DNA from: Phoronis australis
Taxonomy: Eukaryota > Phoronida > Phoronidae
Assembly (NCBI GenBank): GCA_002633005.1
Contig: NMRA01000519.1
Coordinates: forward strand, 133,284-197,283
Length of the DNA: 64,000 nt
Direction of reading: 5' to 3'
Each line of letters starts with the position of its first letter. Within the stretch, counting starts at the first letter, position 1. Below, in pieces: positions 1-12,996 of the stretch. The notes under the pieces were generated by a model. It was not told the origin of the DNA, ran no database searches, and was given only the letters and a program-made list of their open reading frames with translations. A program made the translations under genes and the position numbers.

Positions 1-953
1 GAAAATACAGGACGTCCGAACATGTGCTGGCACTTCAGTACAACGCCCAGAGTTCAAATCCATTTCTTGTGGGCATCACTTTACCTCCGCCCCTACGTGT
101 ATCTTGCTGTGAAAACAGACATCTGAACCATACCATAACCTTTATCCAATAATAGAATAAAACCAAGTCATTTTAGCCCCATATTTATTAGGCATTGCCA
201 CGGGCAATTGTGTCCTTTTCCATTCATGACATGTGCAATCAACATTTTTTCCATTGCAATAGGCATGTTTATCTATTTGATTCCTTTCTTTCACTATTTG
301 ATAAATTGAATTCGACTTCTCGCTCCTTAATTACTAAACAACTCATCTATCATAATTTGAACGATCAAGAGACCTTTGGGACAATCTATATGTGGATATT
401 TCTGTTTCATTTACAACCTTGATAACTTGAGTCATCAGTTAAAATTGAGTAAAGGTTTCGCTAGAATAACTGCATGCGCGCACCCAGCCTAAAATATAGG
501 AGCTCGAATTTTTGAGAATGAGGACCTCTTACTGAAAAAGGAAAAAAGGGTTCGCCAAATTCATGCCTTTTTAGTGGACTTGTGTCTCGTTTTCTAAGAC
601 TTTTTGTTTCTCGGGCGGAACTTTTTGCCCACTTCGCCAAATAGGGGCTTCGTTCGAGCCCCTCGAGCACCACCAGCGGGTACGGGCATGAATTGGAAGA
701 ACTTTTATGATCCAAACCGTTATTTAAACCCGTAAGGAATTAAAACTATATCCCACAATTGTAAATCAGACTGCAACCAGACAGTTGAAATTCATTTCGT
801 AGAAGATGCCCGGCATAGACAAATAAGAGCTTGCACGCGTCTCAAGAAGCAATTGACCTACTTAAACGTGGAAGCGTTGTAACGCTTATCCAATGAAATA
901 CTGATAAATCAAGTAAATGGAATACATGTTAATTTTGAAAAAGTTCCTGGCTG
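1..953. other. Gene-poor stretch downstream of CCP-A
   Basis: No gene is supported here. The only structure noticed is at about 521-680, where sequence resembles the stretch at 31655-31800 on the same strand. Both contain the words TTTTTGCCCACTTCGCCA and TTTTTGTTTCTC, so this looks like an old dispersed repeat. The short open frames across it are interpreted as chance. Confidence 0.5.
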
Positions 954-2974
954 TCATGGGATTCCTTCAGCGCTATCTTCTCGCTCAGTTTTACGATGCG
1001 CCCTTGCTTTCGCGGAGTTTGACAAGGCTTTGGGGGTGCCATGGGTCGTTTTAAGAATCCCTCTCACTTTCACGTTAATATTCGGTTCAGTCTCTCGGCG
1101 CCTCTTTTGTTCTTCTATTTCCGCCTCTCTCAGCTGTTTCTCTTCCAACCGCCGCTCTTCTTTAGCCTCCTTTTTCCTCCACCATCTTCTCCACTCGCGC
1201 CTTTTTGCTTTCGCCTTTGCATGTCTCTGAATTCTGTCCCTCTCCGATATGGTCACCTTCATCCTGACGGGCATGAAGCCTTCGTTTTCAGGATTGAACG
1301 GGTCTGGAAGAGCACAAAATTTAAGGTGCGTGACCTTTATCTTCCAGCCTCCATTTTTGATATACTGACCACCCATGACTTCACTGTACGACCATTAGAC
1401 CTTCAGTCACGCTTAATCGTTAGGCCACCATTTTAGGAGACTTTGAAGCTCAACGTCCAACCTTCAAATCGAATATCAAAGCCTTTGCCCGATATCAAAA
1501 GTACTGCCACACATTGGAAATAATGAAAAATGGGACATTGGCTTTAACAGTAAAGACTGTCCGTGCGATAATTTTCCAGTAAATAAATTAGTTAATCTAG
1601 CTTTTCTGTGAATAACGGTCAGCTGTAGTTTGGTTCTTGCTTAGTGGCAAATGAAACGTCGGTGTTGTTTGGGACCAGGAACAATTACATTTTCTGGCGA
1701 GTTTGCATACATTTTACAATATAGCCGCCTACCTATGTACGTATACTCGGGTGGCCAATCTGGAAATTCTTCTTGCTCGTAAGATTCGCCAGACTCTGCT
1801 GACGGAACGTACTCGCTACGTTTTTTCACCTTGTGCCGGACAACAGGGACCGGTCTTTGTTGCACGTGATTCGCACTAGGACGCCTCCTCATATGGACGA
1901 AGAGGGCGGCAACGAAGCCAAGGAAAACGGTAAGTCCCACGCCAGAAAGAAGAATAACCAACCATAATGGTAAGCCGAGAAGGTCTGCAAAATTGTTTAA
2001 TATCAGTCAACAATTTTCAAGTAAGCTGCAACGGTTGTCCGATTTCCTGAACAAATATTACTTGTACGTACATGTATGCGCCTGACACGTCTGCTGGCGA
2101 TGTGGTCTGGTAAGTTATGGTGTACATGTAATTTTTACGAGACACCATGTACATGTAGCTCAGCGGGGATCAGATCGATTTTTGAACGCCATCTTGATGC
2201 CGCTGATAGAACGCTTATGAAGTGATGCTTTACTATTGTTGTCAATAAAAAATTAAAAAGAGAAACATCCGGACTTAAGATGCTGCCAGGTGAAAACGTA
2301 TGTCACATACATGTACCGGAGGAGCGTCATGAAAACGGTTACTTTAGTCGTACCTTTTCAATGACAAGAGAAAATAGGGGTTTGATGCATGGAGACCGTA
2401 CTCCTCCGGATTGTCGCTAAGGACCTATGAATTGGCGAACTAAGAAACGACAGACTGAGATTTTACCCAAGCATGGGAGCTTGGGGTGAACTCACATGAT
2501 GATTAACTGAGTAGTCAAACGGGTTATAGCAGTCAAGCAATAGTTTTTACCCTGTGTACCGCGGAGTTATGTAGGACTAGGTATAGTAAACATGGGATCA
2601 TTGACGCGATTGTGAGATTTTAAAATCTTTTCCAACAAGGGTTCGGGGTTTAAAAATCGGTTGCCTTCACTTTCTATCATAACAAAAAAGTCCACTTTTT
2701 ATAATTTTCTATCGAAACGTGTTTGAAACAAAAGGCATACCAATTGCACAGGCGGGCGGAAGTGAGATTTCTTCGCCTTTACACTCTACGGTCATCTGAT
2801 TTAGGCTTGACCCTTGACCTGACGTCCAGCGATAGCCGTTGAGACATGTGATGTTAACCTGCGTTCCATTTGGAATCATGACAGCATTTTCGGGAGGTAT
2901 GTACGTCCTCAGTCCTTTTTCATAATAAGCTCCGGTAAAGCGATGGTCGGTCGAGATTTGGAATGAACAATACA
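954..2974 (-). CDS. CCP-A: single sushi-like domain, single-pass membrane protein (5' end not found)
   Basis: Three exons are supported: 2741-2974, 1733-1984 and 954-1303. All junctions are GT-AG and all are phase 1, giving at least 278 residues. The first exon encodes a four-cysteine domain of CCP pattern: Cys near the start, then G-x-x-V-x-I-T-C-x-x-GY-x-W, then C-K-G-E and P-P-A-C. The second starts with a hydrophobic segment (LWLVILL through VAALFVH), a stop-transfer RRR, and an acidic stretch rich in E, S and Y. The third encodes a tail of alternating R/K and E that looks coiled-coil, ending EGIP. The domain is extracellular by topology and the tail cytoplasmic (inference). No signal-peptide exon with a phase-1 donor was found between 2975 and 3715, so the 5' end is missing or unrecognised. 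It lies directly downstream of CCP-B in the same orientation. Confidence 0.72.
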
Positions 2975-3715
2975 CTGAAAAAAGAGATATCAAGGACATT
3001 TTAAAGAGTTACCAGGCCTCGGTAGAAAAACAGGTTTTTAAACCAAGCTAGAGGGTATGGCTTAGACTTTAGGTAATTAATCTAAATGGATATTGTGTAA
3101 TATATCACCGAATACCTTTTAATGTACAGTCGAAACAACAACCAACAAAGACCAGTCTTGTCCATCCTTAGACAACTGAAGTGATAGAAATCTTCATAAC
3201 CTACTACTAGTCCAGTGTTGAATTAGTCAGTAGGCTTGCAAATTGACACTGGCACCTACTCGTTCTTGTAACGGGAATTACCAAAGCCCAATATTCTCCA
3301 ATCTTCACGATGATCTTCTTGCGTATGAGATACGCATGGCTGCCAAAGAGAAGTTCAGCAAACTGCTTACGATGTATGACAAGCAAATTGTTGCAAAGAA
3401 ATTGCAGTCACGTGTGAACATGAAAAGTGCACGTGGTTTGGCACTCTGCGTGTCGCGGAAGGCCTGACTTTGTGCATCTGGGCTCAGATGCATAAAACTT
3501 CAATATTATCCGCTACATAAATTTGATTGTTACATGACTCCAGGTGCATTGTTCAACAATAACAACGTGACACGTGATAACGAGACGTCATTGCTGTAAT
3601 GCAGCGTATAACGTTTACGCCACTGGGCCACGGCTGTCTTTTCCTTGTTTCAAGTAAGCCACTGCTCCTCAATCTGTTATTTACACTTAACCATATGAAC
3701 TCAACTGCTTAATGA

Positions 3716-6540
3716 TTACGGCACGCCTTCGGAGGGGTCGTTATGCTCTGGAATGTGAACAACCTTTATCGAGACCAAGTTGTCATTCTCGCTGTGCTCA
3801 TGAACACGTTCACGAGGTACGGAACTACTCCTTTTAGATCGACTTCCGGTCAAACTCGGAGAGGTCCTATATCTCCCGTCACTGAAAGAAGCAAATCCTG
3901 ACCTTTGATTTGCATACGCTCCTCCATTCTCAACGGCTTGGTCGTTTAGTTTATCTTGTTCACGCTGTCTATATTTAGCCTTTGCGCGTTCGAGAATTGC
4001 TTCTCGTTGCGTTTCCTTCGATATCCGAGCTATCGCCTTCTCTGTGGCCTCATACTCCTGTCGCTCTTGGTACTTCTGTTGAGCCCTTCTCAAAATATCT
4101 TCTCTGCGCATCTGTTTTTTCTCCACGCGCCTCTTCTTTCTGTACTGTCGTCTGTTTTCCTCTCTCCATGATTTTCGCTCTGCGTACGTATGAAGTTCCT
4201 CTCCCAACTCTGAAAACAAAACACGCATTGTTTTGTAAATCATAATTTTACACTTATACACGCGACCTCAGATTGTGGTTGAAGAGCTGAAAAAAATTCC
4301 AAGTCGTCACGACTTCGTCATATCGAGTATCGACGTCTGAAATAATTCTTCCGAAATTAGTTTCGAAATTAATGGTGACTGTCAATCTTAAAATGAATGA
4401 TATTTCCTCTAGATTCAGTAACGCTGGATTAAAACTTTCCCTTTGATTCGTGAAATCAGTACATTTGGTACCATCAGCTGTCAACACGCATCAAACGTGC
4501 GCTTATATTTTTGCAAGAAGTAAACAGACGGGAGTCGGAATAGGTCGGTAAAAATTGGGCATGATCAGACAACGAAACGCGCCTACAGTGTATTGCTCCA
4601 ATGGCACAAGTGTGGCGTATGAGCCAGTGTTCCAGAGCTAGTGTGTCAGGCCCACCGCTCTTTTCTAGTGCCCTGCTAGACATTGGAAGGTGAACAATTT
4701 CGTGATCTTTGATCGATTCTACGTAGTACTGACATTTTCGGTAGGTGAGCCCACCCGATGAAACGCCCATTGGTGTTTATTTGGAATAGACGTCTATGGG
4801 CATTTATTTGGTGTTACAAATTCTGATGTCAAATGTCCTAATAGTGAGGTGTTTATTCGGAAAATTTCTCTCTTGAAGTCCACTCAGCATTGAATTTTAT
4901 CCACAAATTTTGTGGAGCATTTGATATATGAAACGAACAAAATGTCGCGAAATTTATATTTATTAATTTTAAATTAAAAATCAAATTTTTGGTGAAAAAA
5001 ATGCTGATATTTTCGTATCAGCCATGGCTAGGAATTTCCTTTTTCCCGCTTGAATTTTCCAAAAAACGCCCGTGCTTTCATTTGGGAATATTGAAACGAC
5101 TTCAAACTTTCATTTTCGAATACACGCCCATAAAGGCTACTCTGCGGGGAATCGCGGTATATATCGACAAATACATGCGCGCAACTCGATATTAGACGGT
5201 GTTTACAGGTGTTCCAATTTGACAATTGATCGATAAGTTAATTTTCTTTTTCATTTATTATTTTATTTTTTAGTGTTTTCAGCAATTTTATGCATTTGTA
5301 AGCATTTATTGGCCATGATGCGTTAATGCTATTTATGTGTTAGCGTGGACAACACTGTAAATATTTTAGCAAAGGTCTGATACAACGTGCCCGTATTTTT
5401 AGAAAAAGTTTAATGCCCTTTAATCAGTGGAGAAAACTGCTTCTCAAACTTAGGGCACGTGATATCAGACCTTTACCGGTATTTCGACGACTGCCCTTGC
5501 CAAGCGTCCTAACCTTCTTCAGAAGAGTCGCTACTGGAAACGATTGCCGTGTTGATACTCTCCTCGGCAAGTCGCCTTGTTTTTTTCTGCATGTCCAAGC
5601 GAGATTGGCGCTGTACGGACAGTGAGTACTTTCCATCGAGCTCTTTCCTCTGTCGCTTTCTTTTTACGTCGGCCCAAATACAGATTGTCGACACAGTCAT
5701 GACGAAGATAACACCGACGGTAATTAGCGCAATAATCCACCAAGCGAGTCCGGAGTCTGTGCAAAAACGTTATTGTGTGACAATCGTAGTTGGCAAAACT
5801 GTCGTTTCCGTCAACATTTGGTGTTTTGCTTCTCTTAAAGAGTTTGTTTGATCCAAAAACACGGTACTGCACATTAGATAGTTAATGGAGGCGTACGAAA
5901 AGAATTTGAGGCAAAAGCATCACATTAACTACAATACCTTGTGACCTTTGAGTGAGCTTTTTTGTCTACCATTTCAGAATTATTGTCTTGTTTATACATC
6001 ACGACTGTAAATTTTCTGAGTACCTTTGACAGTCCTCGAAAGAACATACAGGTGTAATGTTACATCAGCCACAATACTGGTCTCCTTCCACATGTGTATT
6101 TTCAAGCTTTGCCAACAACATTACGCCAAAGACGAAGGACCAGTTTTTTAGATTCAAATACATGTATAGCTAATTGCAGTGTACTGTGAAAGTTTACTCC
6201 TTAATGCCACCCGTTTCGTAAAGTTTATAATTGACTCTCATACAATACATGTTTATCTTAGAAACAAGTATTTTGTAGTTTTAAAATTATTCGTGTTTAC
6301 CCTTTGTGCAACCATGAACTGTTCCAATGCGATCCTTGAGACACTTGATCGTGACTGAGTGTTTATTTGATCCATCGACGCCAGCCGTCCAGTGATAGCC
6401 TTCTTTACACACAAATGTCACGCGCGCTCCCGTTATCACGTGGTGTTCAACGTTAAAGGAAAGAAGCTTCCGCTCAGTGCCGTTTCCGAGGACAAACGCG
6501 GTATAATGCCTATCATTTGGTATGTTGAGCACACAATATT
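3716..6540 (-). CDS. CCP-B: single sushi-like domain, single-pass membrane protein with basic coiled-coil tail (5' end not found)
   Basis: Exons are 6301-6540 (CCP), 5514-5756 (transmembrane) and 3716-4209 (tail plus stop). All are phase 1 with GT-AG borders, giving at least 325 residues. The CCP exon has cysteines in EYC, TFVC, IKC and HGC and keeps the GY-x-W signature after the second cysteine. The membrane segment (WWIIALITVGVIFVM) is followed by KRKRQRKE and an acidic SSSDSSEE stretch at the exon end. The tail exon is highly charged and holds two copies of a repeated motif, RREDILRRAQQKYQER and REAILERAKAKYRQRE. It then has a Ser-rich basic region and ends PSEGVP. Introns of 544 and 1,304 bases hold no gene. 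The first (signal) exon was not identified upstream. No database family beyond the CCP-like fold is recognised. Confidence 0.75.
4439..4541 (+). repeat. Diverged dispersed repeat, copy 1
   Basis: This stretch inside the CCP-B intron aligns by eye with 62768-62889. Shared words include AAGTAAACAGACG, GAGTCGGAAT and CATCAAAC, in the same order and spacing. No open frame or terminal repeats were seen, so the class is unknown. Confidence 0.5.
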
Positions 6541-8615
6541 CTGAAAAATTGACTGAACAATGACTGCTGAGTAGCACTTGTGGTGGACTGATGACACCGC
6601 ATATTGTATGAACAGGAACTTTTGTGGTTCATGTAACGTTAGTCGGTAACCAACCCTAAGTGCAAAGGGGGTTGGGAATGTGTACATTGAAACTATGGAC
6701 GTTAGTGCATATACCGCTCGTAATAAGGACCCACTGCAAATTACGATACCATAAAGAAATCTATGTAAAGAAAAAATGCGGCGAATATAGTTGCGTGAAA
6801 GTCTGACCCTTCAATCGTACTGATATGCTGTTCGCTTGTCACTTTTCCAGTTACGTTTTTTCTCGCAGTGCAGCTCGTGTACTATTCGAATTTTATTTTG
6901 TAAAAATCTAACTTGACTCAATGGCTCGCATTCGGGTCACCAGTTATTTTAGTAAGACGTCATTTGTTGTCAAAATCCCTTACCATACACTGTAACATGC
7001 CAGACGATTTGATCTGTCGTTGTTACTTAGAAGTAAAATACACTGGAACTTAAATAGTGCTTGCAGGAGTATTTGATTTTTATAGTACTACACACAGTCA
7101 ATACGGTACTTTGCGTTCACTTCGGAAGTTTCTTTTCATTACCTTCAGTTCGCAAGTTTAGTGAAATAGGTCCCAGGATCTTACGGATCAATTGGAGATG
7201 ATTTATTGGCTATCTACGTTATCTCAGCCATCATCAAAAATATGTGAAAAAATTGGACGTAATTCGCATCGTTTTAATGTACGTTCTCCCCTTTAATAGT
7301 TAGAGTAGGTGGTAGTTTGTTTGAAATTTCATTAGTCATTTGAGGAGGAGTTACATTTTGCAGAGTGCCTTGTCAAGATTTTGTCGCGTGAATCCACCTA
7401 GCATTCGTACCAAAGGTGGCGCTCTATCGCACAAGTGTTACAGCGGTCCTACTAATTTCCTACACAAACGTCCGTTGGTGCTTACCTGAAGGTGACATTC
7501 TTGTTGAATTGCACTTTTAAGTTTTTCTTTATCTAAAGGGTTTAGCTGCCAAACCACTCGAAGATGCTTCCAAAGTCATAAAAATTTGAAACCAAAAGTT
7601 AATAAAGAGGTGTGGAAATCTGCGATAGAAACTCTTCACCGATAGAGTGTACATGAAGTCACGTAAACCAAACATGTATATGTACAGACAGCTGCCTTGC
7701 ATGACACGTTCTTGAAAATGTTGTGGTTTATCGCACAATCCCGCCAAATTGAAAGTATCGTACTTTTAAAGCGGTCATAAACCATTTTCACAAAAGACTT
7801 TACTGGCGACAGATTAAGCTCAACATGTTGACTATTCATGGCTTCTTATTTTATTGGCAGAGCATATAAACTGTCTGTACTTTGCGAAACCAAATTCCAA
7901 TCTTACCTGAGCAAGGGACAAGTTAAAACTGATTTTAAAGCGACACTGGTGGCCTTAAAGATGTTTTAACGTAGTCGGTTTTGTTGCCGTTTTTTATTTC
8001 AGAACAAAGAAAAGATTAATCTTGTGCAAATTTTATGAAAATTATGTGGCATTTTACCCCGAAAACACTCATGCTGCAACAACTTCATCACGAAAGTGGA
8101 GTGAAACGTGGAAGCATATTTCTTGCAAACCAAATCTTCGAGAAAAATGCCAAAGATTCTTTATATTTTTGTGGCTGACATTTTTCCCTGAGGCGACGTT
8201 GAAAACAATGCGATGCATATTGGACAGAGATCGAGGCTATTCTCTGGTCTATCTCTGACTTTGATATGGACGGTTCCTAATAATACGACTTAATTTTGTC
8301 CCGTTTCACCTGACTGGTGAGAAACCGTGCTTCATTTGACATTGACCATATAGTTTTGTTACAACGATTTTCAATTCAGGATATTCCGCAAGTATGCAAA
8401 TGACGTCAAATAACAAGTACTGGAAAACCCTGTCACCGCATACCATGATTCTGAGCCGGAAAAATACTCATTTAAAAACTTTCTGAAAATAACTTTAAAT
8501 GTGCTGTTATTATAACTTGACTTAAAGAATCATTCATAAAATCCGACATTGAAACATGTGTTTCAAGAGAAAAAACGAGATCATTCATGATTTGCTCCGA
8601 TTTTTTAAAATATAA
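6541..8615. other. Intergenic stretch between CCP-C and CCP-B
   Basis: The missing first exon of CCP-B should lie here, but no hydrophobic leader with a phase-1 donor was found. A short frame with a consensus donor near 7490 (encoding only MSPS before GTAAGC) is not signal-like. At about 7411 the word AGGTGGCGCT matches the CTCF core seen in insects, as a single isolated occurrence. No repeat array was recognised. Confidence 0.4.
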
Positions 8616-11600
8616 TTATGGAATTTCATCTGACTCATAGACTTCATTGGAAGCTTGTTTTACTCGAGCTCTTATGTTCATTTTAACCGGTTGCTCAAAT
8701 CGTACTGTTGGAGGAAGCGAGATCCTCCTTTTCTTCCTAGAAGTGGCTACATGTAGGTCATTATCAGTAGACCTCAAAGCTGGACCGGCAGACATCGCTC
8801 TTGGTCGCTTTCCTCCATAAGCGATGTCTAATTCCCTTTCTTGATGGTCGAATTCATCCATTATGTCGGCTGCCCGCTGCCTATACTTCTCCTGCGCCTT
8901 TTTCAAGATTTCTTTCCTCTTTGCCGTCTTCATGCGTCTCTCCTCGTTAGCAGCATCAGCACGTTTTTCATATTTCTTTTTAGCTCTTGACAGGATAGTG
9001 TCCCTGTGATGTTGCCTTTCCAAACGCTGCCTTCTATAGAAATATTGCAGTTTGTCTTCATTTTTCCACGCCTTGCGTTGTAGATAAGATTGATTTTTAC
9101 CACTAGACGGTTCTTCTGAAAAAAAAAACTTAGATTTTGCATAAATGCTGCAGATATCTTATTCTTGTCATTGACACGTATATGTTAACGACGAACGTTC
9201 AGTACAGTTTGATCAGGTAGGTACGTGTATAATTGGCATCTTGTAATGGATTTCTCCGCAGCTTCAACATAAATGTATTTGCCCGCGAAGAGTTGGACAG
9301 GGCAGCAGTTTACATGTCCCCACCTCATAAGCCCATAAACCAGTTTGCAGTTGAATCTTGTAAATGTATATGCATTTGGAACGCCAACTCCAGCACGTGA
9401 CCAATGCATTTTATTATTAGAGCTTGCGACCCCAAAAATTGACGAGAGTTTGGACTGTAAGTTTCCCCCAGCCTGTTCGAATGAGTTTTGATCAAGAATT
9501 AAAGCAATCAATTTAAGCTCAATTCCAGTGCTATAGCTTTCATTTTGACAAATGCATCAAGTGAGAGTCTTGAGCTGCGGGCCAAATTAGTTAACCAACC
9601 AGTCAATTCCGTTTGTCATCTCCACTCTAAGAGCCATTTTCGACAACATATCACACCACATGCTAGGAGTTTCCATTTTTTTAGTTTTTCTCGCCATTTC
9701 GCTTTTCGACTATCGGCGACACTCACATGTTATCATGTAGTTCAGGAAGTTACCACGCGACGTAAGACTATTTTCCAGTACGACTAAAAAGAAAAAAAGG
9801 ACGCTTTATCGGTTTTTGAGGCACCCTCACTTTTGTAGCACACACAATTGCCTATATGACTAAAAACATAACACGCCGTCGGTCTCTTTTAGGTGTAACG
9901 TCTCCACTCCTATAAAAACATTGTCTGCACTTGTTTGTATATTGCGGTGAACATGTCACTCTAGCGTTTTGTCATAAACCAGATATCCTGCTTTGTATCA
10001 GGAAGTCCTACTTTCCAATCCGATCATGCCGTATTTTTTATTCTGTAATGCCATGCTCATTTGTCTCTTTGTCATGAATATTGTTTTTCTCTGTAGCCCG
10101 CTTTCTTTAATAACATTACAATCGTAAAAAAGTGTCCTCATAGTTCTCGTTTACGGTAATACACACCCCATGTACATGTATCAGGATCACTACTTTTACA
10201 CTCCGAAGAAATGAGTTTATTTACAAACTATTGTGGTAAATTTCAAGATGCATTCTACGTAAGTATCTATCCACAGCACATTTCAAACCTACATGTACAC
10301 AGACAAATCAGGAACCTCAACTGGGAATCGAACCACAGGTCTCGAGATTGCCAGTCTAGTACTCTTACCAATGATCTACCGAGGACCCGATATCTGTGCA
10401 ATTACTGTTTGCCGCCAACTGTTACAATGTATGTCGTACATGTTCATCACATGTGTATATGTATGTGTATGTATAGATGAGGTATAGTAAATATATAGAC
10501 GCTGGGGTAGGCCAATAGTAAAATATATCAAATAAACACAGGAACATCAGGAACCACAACTGATTTGTCTCTGTTTAGTTGATATATTTTACTATTGGCC
10601 AACATCAGCGTCTATACATGTATATCTACACAATAGAAATGTGCTCGTTTTTATCTATCGGGATGCCTTCATGTGCCTTTATTTAGCATATTTTTTAAAA
10701 TATCACTGCATCCTAATTTTTTACTGAAGAACTGTATCACAGGTCCAATTGATACATCTATGTAGATATCCATAACTTTGGATGGATGGCTAACTAAATT
10801 TTTCACAGCAACTGTGTTGGATTCAGATTCTAAACTTGGTGTTTTGATAGCTTAGAAATCTTTTGAATCATTGAAAACAGTTCCCTTCTGGTTAAATTAG
10901 CCATATTTATATAACCTATATTGTTCATTTCTTTTTATATAATACTATTACACCCTATCACCTTCCATTTTGGTAACAAATTTTTATGATTATTTTTTAT
11001 GAAATAAATGAGGAATCGTTTGCTTCTGTTGTGATCATACACCATCACGAACTGACGAAGGTTTTTCTAATGATATGATACTTATGCAAATCGGTTGAAA
11101 AATGGGGAGTCGCGAAATGTTTAGTCGTCAGTCAATTCCACATAAATAACGGACACGGAACAAAGGAATGTCACGCATGCGCGGCACAACCTCAGTAGTG
11201 CAAAAATGACGCTGACATTTCCTGGCTGAGTTCTGTGGCAATATGACAGCAAGCCTCCTTTTTGATGAAGCCATTCTCTCGCAAACATTTGTGTTGCTGT
11301 GGCATAGGTTACACAGTGACATAGCAATACCAGTTCAAGAAAGAAAATACGCAAACGCCAACTTGTGCACGATTATTAAACTTACCGATGTCGGTAGATG
11401 GCGGTTCTTCACTGGATTCATCGGTGTCGTCACTGCTTAGTGCCAGAGCATCGTCTATAATCTGCTGCACTTGACGTCGTTTCTCTTTCTCCTGTTTAAG
11501 TTGTTGCTCGAGTCGCCTGACAACAACGGTTTGCGACTTTTGAGTCTCGCCACGCCGATTTGTCACGAAAAACCAGTAGCCAACAGCTCCGACGATTGCT

Positions 11601-12639
11601 AATAGGATAACAACTCCAAATGCGCCCAGCAGCCAATGCCACCAAATGGAAACTATCGTGATAAACAAAAGTTGAAGGTCACGAGAGCATTATGCACGGA
11701 AACCACATCTGCTGAGAACGAGCTATTGCATGTTTTCATCTTATGTATTATTAAATGACAGTCATAACCTTATGTACATGTATGTCCCTCGAAAAGCGAC
11801 ACCCCAAATTTGACTAACATCATCTGAAATTTTCGCCATCCTTGCTGCTATCCTGGCTAGAGAAAAACGGGCAATTTTTGGTAACAAGGGGACTTTGTAC
11901 TCTCGGATAGTTGAAGCAGGCATTCAATAAAAGCTCTAAAAATTCCTTAAAACCAGCTCACTGAAGTTGTGTTCGCGTTTCGCGGAAGTGCTCAATTACC
12001 TGGTAGCCAACGGAACTTCATGTTTCAACCGGGTAAGACGTCATGTTGGCATGGGTATTGAATAAGCTGCCTACCATATCCATACACGTTTTACTGCAGA
12101 AACAAAATCTATATGACCAAGTAATCGATATGGCGTTACTTTCAGATCCGGGTAAAACGGAGCAGAAGTCAGAAGAGTTGACTTTTTACTCACAAAGGAA
12201 TCAGACAAGTAACGAGCACCTTCGCGCCAGTCATTCCCTGTTTGGTCAACATAATATCCATCCAACCTGGCCCACCCCATTTTTTTCATTTTGGAGCTAA
12301 GCTGGCACAAACTGTGTATACTTCTTATAGTAGGATGACATTGCGAAATCTGATGTGGGCCAACTTTGTCGAAACTTCTGGAAAATACCCACAAACCTTT
12401 TGTGCACGCTCCAGGAAGCTTAAATGTCCCGTTCCTACACGGCACCACGTTAATCAGTTCGTGTGTTGAGTCTCCATGTGCTGGCCAGTCGAAACCTCGG
12501 TTACAGAAAAATGTCACGTGGGCTCCTGACTCGATTTGATATTCTGCTCCAATGGAGAGAATTATCTGTTCTGTTCCATTGCCAAGTGCGTGAAATGCTT
12601 TGAAATTTCGATGTTCCGGTACCTTGACAGTGCAGTTGC
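8616..12639 (-). CDS. CCP-C: single sushi-like domain, single-pass membrane protein with basic coiled-coil tail (5' end not found)
   Basis: Exons are 12397-12639 (CCP), 11386-11652 (transmembrane) and 8616-9115 (tail plus stop). All are phase 1, giving at least 336 residues. The CCP exon has cysteines in NCTV, FFC, VPC and GAC, with GFDW after the second. It shares the run G-N-G-T-E with CCP-B, so B and C are the closest pair. The membrane segment WLLGAFGVVILLAIVGAV is followed by NRRGETQ, a heptad-like R/Q/E/K helix, and an acidic SSDDTDESSEE stretch. The tail has two copies of the motif seen in CCP-B: RDTILSRAKKKYEKR and RKEILKKAQEKYRQR. It ends ESDEIP. The 2.3-kb intron between tail and membrane exons contains a SINE piece and a fold-back sequence. 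The signal exon was not identified. Confidence 0.75.
10305..10405 (-). repeat. tRNA-derived SINE fragment
   Basis: On the minus strand the stretch reads as a tRNA-like head. It has an A-box-like segment with TGGTAAGAG and, about 30 bases on, a B box with the sequence GGTTCGATTCC. A 17-base head containing CAGATATCGGGTCCTC recurs at 42847-42863 on the other strand next to another GTGGTAAGAGCC, so this is a dispersed family and not a single tRNA gene. Confidence 0.55.
10492..10615. repeat. Fold-back inverted repeat (about 38-base arms)
   Basis: Arms at about 10492-10531 and 10579-10615 are near-perfect reverse complements. Both include CCAATAGTAAAATATATCAA or its complement and AGACGCTG or CAGCGTCT, separated by a loop of about 48 bases. 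The loop word CAAATAAACACAG recurs at 42544. This is probably a small MITE lying in the CCP-C tail intron. Confidence 0.7.
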
Positions 12640-12828
12640 CTAAAAAAAAGTTGCAGTAATACAGAGACATTCGTGACCATACATGTATGTTAAACAATGG
12701 CGGCCTGGTACCCGTAGCACTAGACATGCGCGAGCCATGCTTGGAGGCTGCGGTGAACTGACCACCTGGAGCCACGTTTATGGTTGATGTGAGTTAAAAC
12801 CGAGGTGAGTAGATAGAGACCAGGCGTG

Positions 12829-12969
12829 CGTTCAGTAGACGCTAGGACCTACGCTAGGACCTAGCCAAAAGCTAGTCAAGGTCACGTGCTCTTATTTAAA
12901 ATACACGGCAATATCACGCGTAATCTCGCAAAGTCTTGCTTTTAAGCTAGGTCCTAGCGTAACTGAACG
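12829..12969. mobile_element. Short inverted-repeat element (MITE-like)
   Basis: The left end (CGTTCAGTAGACGCTAGGAC) and the reverse complement of the right end (CGTTCAGTTACGCTAGGACC) match closely, and an internal copy of ACGCTAGGACCTAGC adds to the left arm. The interior shares CACGTG, AATCTCGCA and AGTCTTG in order with 58204-58295, indicating a dispersed family. There is no coding capacity. Confidence 0.6.
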
Positions 12970-12996
12970 GGAGGCAGGTTTACGAGTTGAGCAGTC

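Noticed and set aside
1030-1436. Plus-strand open frames opposite the CCP-A tail exon
   Set aside because: Antisense shadows of a highly charged, R/E-rich coding exon.
3105-3166. Minus-strand leader-like frame (MDKTGLCWLLFRLYIK) considered as the missing CCP-A signal exon
   Set aside because: The only good donor (GTATTC) leaves phase 2, whereas the CCP exon requires phase 1.
9185-9511. 108-residue minus-strand frame inside the CCP-C intron
   Set aside because: No family signature, and it sits between two exons that join perfectly without it.
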